Of a stretch of 64,000 nucleotides of DNA, positions 61,550 to 64,000 are shown one piece after another. The notes beneath the pieces were generated by a model that was given only the letters and a program-made list of their open reading frames with translations, had not been told where the DNA came from and searched no databases. The first letter of the stretch is position 1; each line of letters begins with the position of its first letter. Position numbers and translations under genes: made by a program. This DNA is from Methylobacterium soli. Lineage in GTDB: Bacteria > Pseudomonadota > Alphaproteobacteria > Rhizobiales > Beijerinckiaceae. The stretch spans positions 1 through 64,000 of the forward strand of contig NZ_VZZK01000035.1 in assembly GCF_008806385.1 (NCBI RefSeq), written 5' to 3'.

Positions 61550-62470
61550 TTGCCAAGTTCATCTGCAGAGAAGCACAGAGGTGACTGGGATGATCTCAGG
61601 ATCGTCCTGGCCGTGGCCCGGGCTGGCTCCCTTGCCGCTGCTGCTCGGTCGCTTGGGGTCAATCACACGACCGTGCTGCGTCGTTTAAGTGCCTACGAGA
61701 ATCGGCTCGGCGTGCGCCTCTTCGACCGGCTTCCTTCAGGCTACGTGCCGACTGCGATAGGCGACGCGATGGTCAGCGACCTCGCGGTCATCGACGGGGC
61801 GATTCATGACGTCGTGCGCCGTGCGGCCGGACAAGACCGCCAACTCACCGGTCTGGTGCGCCTCTCGACGACGGACACGTTGATGGCCTCAATCCTGCCC
61901 AGCGCGCTCGCAGCGGTGCGGGCGGCCCACCCGGGTATCAGGCTCGAAGTGTCCACAGCGAATGCGTTTGCGATCCTGACGCGTCGGGAGGCGGACATCG
62001 CCCTGCGGCCCACATCATCGCCGCCGGAAGGGCTGATCGGCCGCCGTCTGATCTCGGCGATCTATGCAGCCTACGCGGCACCCGCCTACTTGGCGGACCA
62101 ACCAGCTAACACACCACTCCACCTGCATCGATGGCTTGGGCTCGATGTCTCTCTGCGCGAGACGAGTGCCGCCCGTTGGCTTCGCGAGCACCTGCCTAAC
62201 GTCGAACCCGTGGCCCAAGCGGACTCGTTCGTCACCCTGCGCGAACTTGCGTCTGCGGGCTTAGGTGTTGCGATTCTACCGACTTATCTCGGCGATGCTT
62301 CCGTCGCGCTGGTTCGTGTACCAGGGACGGCTGATCTGGACCTCGGTGCTGCTCTCTGGCTGCTGACGCACGAGGATCTGCGCCGGGTCGCGCGCATCGA
62401 CGCCGTCGTCACTGTGTTGGTGGCAGCGCTGACGCATCGCGCGACCTCGCGAGGGACCGCAAAGACCTGA
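61550..62470 (+). CDS. LysR family transcriptional regulator
   Basis: This is a 306-residue regulator, with TTG at 61550 supported by GGGAG nine bases upstream. The helix-turn-helix is DDLRIVLAVARAGSLAAAAR and GVNHTTVLRRLSAYENRLGV. The effector domain includes VRLSTTDTLMASILPSALAA and ADIALRPTSSPPEGLIGRRL, and the protein is close to the LysR regulators that face azoR/NAD(P)H reductase genes. The 160-bp intergenic space (61389-61549) should carry both promoters. It probably senses a quinone, dye or electrophile. Confidence 0.85.
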   Translation: MPSSSAEKHRGDWDDLRIVLAVARAGSLAAAARSLGVNHTTVLRRLSAYENRLGVRLFDRLPSGYVPTAIGDAMVSDLAVIDGAIHDVVRRAAGQDRQLTGLVRLSTTDTLMASILPSALAAVRAAHPGIRLEVSTANAFAILTRREADIALRPTSSPPEGLIGRRLISAIYAAYAAPAYLADQPANTPLHLHRWLGLDVSLRETSAARWLREHLPNVEPVAQADSFVTLRELASAGLGVAILPTYLGDASVALVRVPGTADLDLGAALWLLTHEDLRRVARIDAVVTVLVAALTHRATSRGTAKT

Positions 62471-62984
62471 GGCCGTCTCGCCGGAAGTACGCTGCGCCCT
62501 GAGCTTCCACGAACGACGCGGCAGCCTGCAGCTGGCGCGAAGCCGAAAGATGCGCAGGAGAACTTCTGCCCCCTTCCGGACCTTCACGGCGCACGGGAGG
62601 AGCGTCCGGTCACGAGCGTTCTCCAGAAATTTCGTTTCCTGACAAGGTTTCCCGACACCTGCGGCCTGCCTCACGCTTGACACGTGCGCCCCAACCGACC
62701 TGTCGGACTTCCCGTCGTTCCTCTTCCGAGCGTTCTGCGCCGTTTGGAACGTTCCACACGGGCAAGAGGGCGCCTACCTCAACAACGTGAACACCGCGCA
62801 CGCCAACATGGCCCCGGGAGCCCCCCGCAGCCTCCTGCCAAAGGAGGCGCTGTCAGGGTTCAGCTTCTGGTTCTGATCTATCCTAAGGGCCAGCACGACG
62901 CCATGGAATGAGCAACCAGCTACCTCGATCCCTTCGATTGCGGTAGGGTTCCAGCGTGCCAGTCGGGGCAACTACCGAGACACA
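62471..62984. other. intergenic region, no gene supported
   Basis: About 510 bp. A plus-strand frame around 62690-62875 could encode LDTCAPTDLSDFPSFLFRAF-like sequence ending SGFSFWF, but it has no start codon or known family and may be a remnant. Confidence 0.35.
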
Positions 62985-63464
62985 TTGCGACGCCTTCTAA
63001 AATTCCTCCACACGATGGGGGCTATTGGCCTCATGGGCGCGATGGCGTCCCTGCTCGTCATGCTGAGCCTCACTCCTTCGCCGTCCTCTTTGGCCGAGTA
63101 TGCTTTGATGCGCGGCACGATGGGCGCCATTGCCACCTGGATCTTTTTCCCGTCGCTTGGGCTGACGCTGATTGCTGGTCTTCTGGCGATTGGCCTGAAC
63201 CGCGGCTATCACGACGCTGGCTGGGCTTGGTTGAAGGCCGCCACTGGCATCTTGGTCTTTGAGAGCGGCTTCGTCGGCGTTCTGGGCCCGATGCAGCAGG
63301 AAGCCGAACTCAGCGCCGGTGCCTTGGCAGGGCGGATCGATCCCGCGACGCTCGCTGGATCGCTTGAGGCGGAGCGAAACACGCTGTGGGTGCTGCTCGC
63401 GGTCGCGACGGTCAATGTTGTGCTTGGCATCTGGCGGCCACGATTGATGCGGGTTTCCAAGTAG
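62985..63464 (+). CDS. small integral membrane protein (159 aa)
   Basis: This protein has four hydrophobic helices. It begins RRLLKFLHTMGAIGLMGAMA, has a second helix near 47-72 (ATWIFFPSLGLTLIAGLLAI), a third containing ATGILVFESGFVGVLG, and a last helix in TLWVLLAVATVNVVLGIW. The pattern resembles DUF2269-like small membrane proteins. The TTG at 62985 is uncertain, with ATG 63015 as alternative. Function unknown. Confidence 0.6.
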   Translation: MRRLLKFLHTMGAIGLMGAMASLLVMLSLTPSPSSLAEYALMRGTMGAIATWIFFPSLGLTLIAGLLAIGLNRGYHDAGWAWLKAATGILVFESGFVGVLGPMQQEAELSAGALAGRIDPATLAGSLEAERNTLWVLLAVATVNVVLGIWRPRLMRVSK

Positions 63465-63607
63465 GTGCTAACCTGAATCACGGGGCGGGAGGCAGAGCGC
63501 TTATAGCGATCCGGATTCGCATCTACGTTGATACCGTACCGTTCGACAGAGGGGCGCAGCCACGCTAGATATTAACTTGAATTAACATCTGAGTGGGCGG
63601 TAGCCTC

Positions 63608-63829
63608 ATGACATTCGTGCAGCTTCGGGAAAGCGTCATGGATGCTCAAGACCGTTGCCTCAGCTTGATGCTCATTCATGAGAGCGAGTTCGCTCGCTCA
63701 GAATTGGAAAATGCAATTCGTCACTCGCATAAGCTGATTACACAAGTGCGAGCGCTTCTCCTTGACATTCCTGAGCCTCTACAACGGCGCGCAAAGCGGG
63801 TGAAGTCTTCGACATACAGGGATCGCTGA
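63608..63829 (+). CDS. small hypothetical protein (73 aa)
   Basis: The product starts MTFVQLRESVMDAQDRCLSL and is mostly helical (ESEFARSELENAIRHSHKLI, then LITQVRALLLDIPEPLQRRA) with a basic tail. No domain recognised. The ribosome binding site is weak. Its lower GC content at third positions suggests accessory origin. Confidence 0.45.
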   Translation: MTFVQLRESVMDAQDRCLSLMLIHESEFARSELENAIRHSHKLITQVRALLLDIPEPLQRRAKRVKSSTYRDR

Positions 63830-64000
63830 AGGCGCGCTCGCTTGTGGATCAGGCAGGCATGCTGAGGCTTCGTAGATTTCGATCTAAGAGCGCCTCTTCA
63901 CTGTCCCGATGTGGCCGTAGGGGCTGCTATCTCTGGATCGGAGCGCTCCTCGAAGCGGCGCCCCGGCTGCATGGAAGGCCGCCATGACCCACCTCACACG
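63830..64000. other. window end, no gene supported
   Basis: The last 170 bp contain no complete gene. An ATG at 63984 may begin a gene that runs out of the window. Confidence 0.35.

Noticed and set aside
1-64000. CRISPR arrays, rRNA and tRNA genes
   Set aside because: No regularly spaced repeats with unique spacers and no recognisable tRNA or rRNA sequence were seen by eye; a covariance-model search would be needed to exclude a divergent tRNA or small RNA.

Overview
The window is very GC-rich chromosomal DNA from an alphaproteobacterium. The protein families point to a Methylobacterium-type member of the Hyphomicrobiales: an HWE-family histidine kinase, a DUF4214/RTX secreted protein, orphan ABC_sub_bind proteins, DUF3597, and sulfonate-type ABC importers. 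This assignment is an inference from gene content and codon bias, because no rRNA or tRNA gene was found to anchor it.

Positions 1-36900 are dominated by catabolic and uptake operons, nearly all on the minus strand. In order they are: an NmrA-type reductase and an AEC-type carrier inside a pair of 66-bp direct repeats; a D-glucarate operon (gudP, a LysR regulator, gudD, garL, garR) that converts imported glucarate to D-glycerate; an NHL-repeat secreted protein; a phosphonate importer (phnD, phnC and two phnE genes); an RTX/DUF4214 exoprotein; two decayed genes; an orphan MetQ-like binding protein; and a sulfonate-type ABC importer with a flavin monooxygenase, facing an AsnC/Lrp regulator. Next comes an unusual block: an AprA-like flavoprotein, a two-cluster ferredoxin, a HEAT-repeat protein and a DUF971 protein. 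It lies beside a second NitT/TauT-type importer with a divergent Crp/Fnr regulator, and a CorA-like GMN membrane protein is inserted between them. This block is the best candidate for an undescribed metabolic system.

Positions 36900-64000 are more accessory in character. They hold a calcineurin-like phosphoesterase, a damaged IS3-family (IS2-like) element with inverted repeats, several very small genes with good ribosome binding sites, a periplasmic-type asparaginase, a PAS hybrid kinase, an RND efflux pair, a DUF3597 protein, a PAS-HWE kinase whose LOV-like domain lacks the flavin-binding cysteine, a class III cyclase flanked by two orphan ABC_sub_bind proteins, and an azoreductase plus SMR-transporter operon facing a LysR regulator.

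Two sequence-level themes recur. First, in-frame tandem duplications sit at the very 5' ends of several coding sequences (gudD, phnE1, phnC and the flavin monooxygenase), and some of them duplicate the start codon itself. Second, matched palindromic elements lie in promoter regions. The clearest is a gapless 48-bp element present upstream of both gudD and gudP, with conserved arms and a variable centre.
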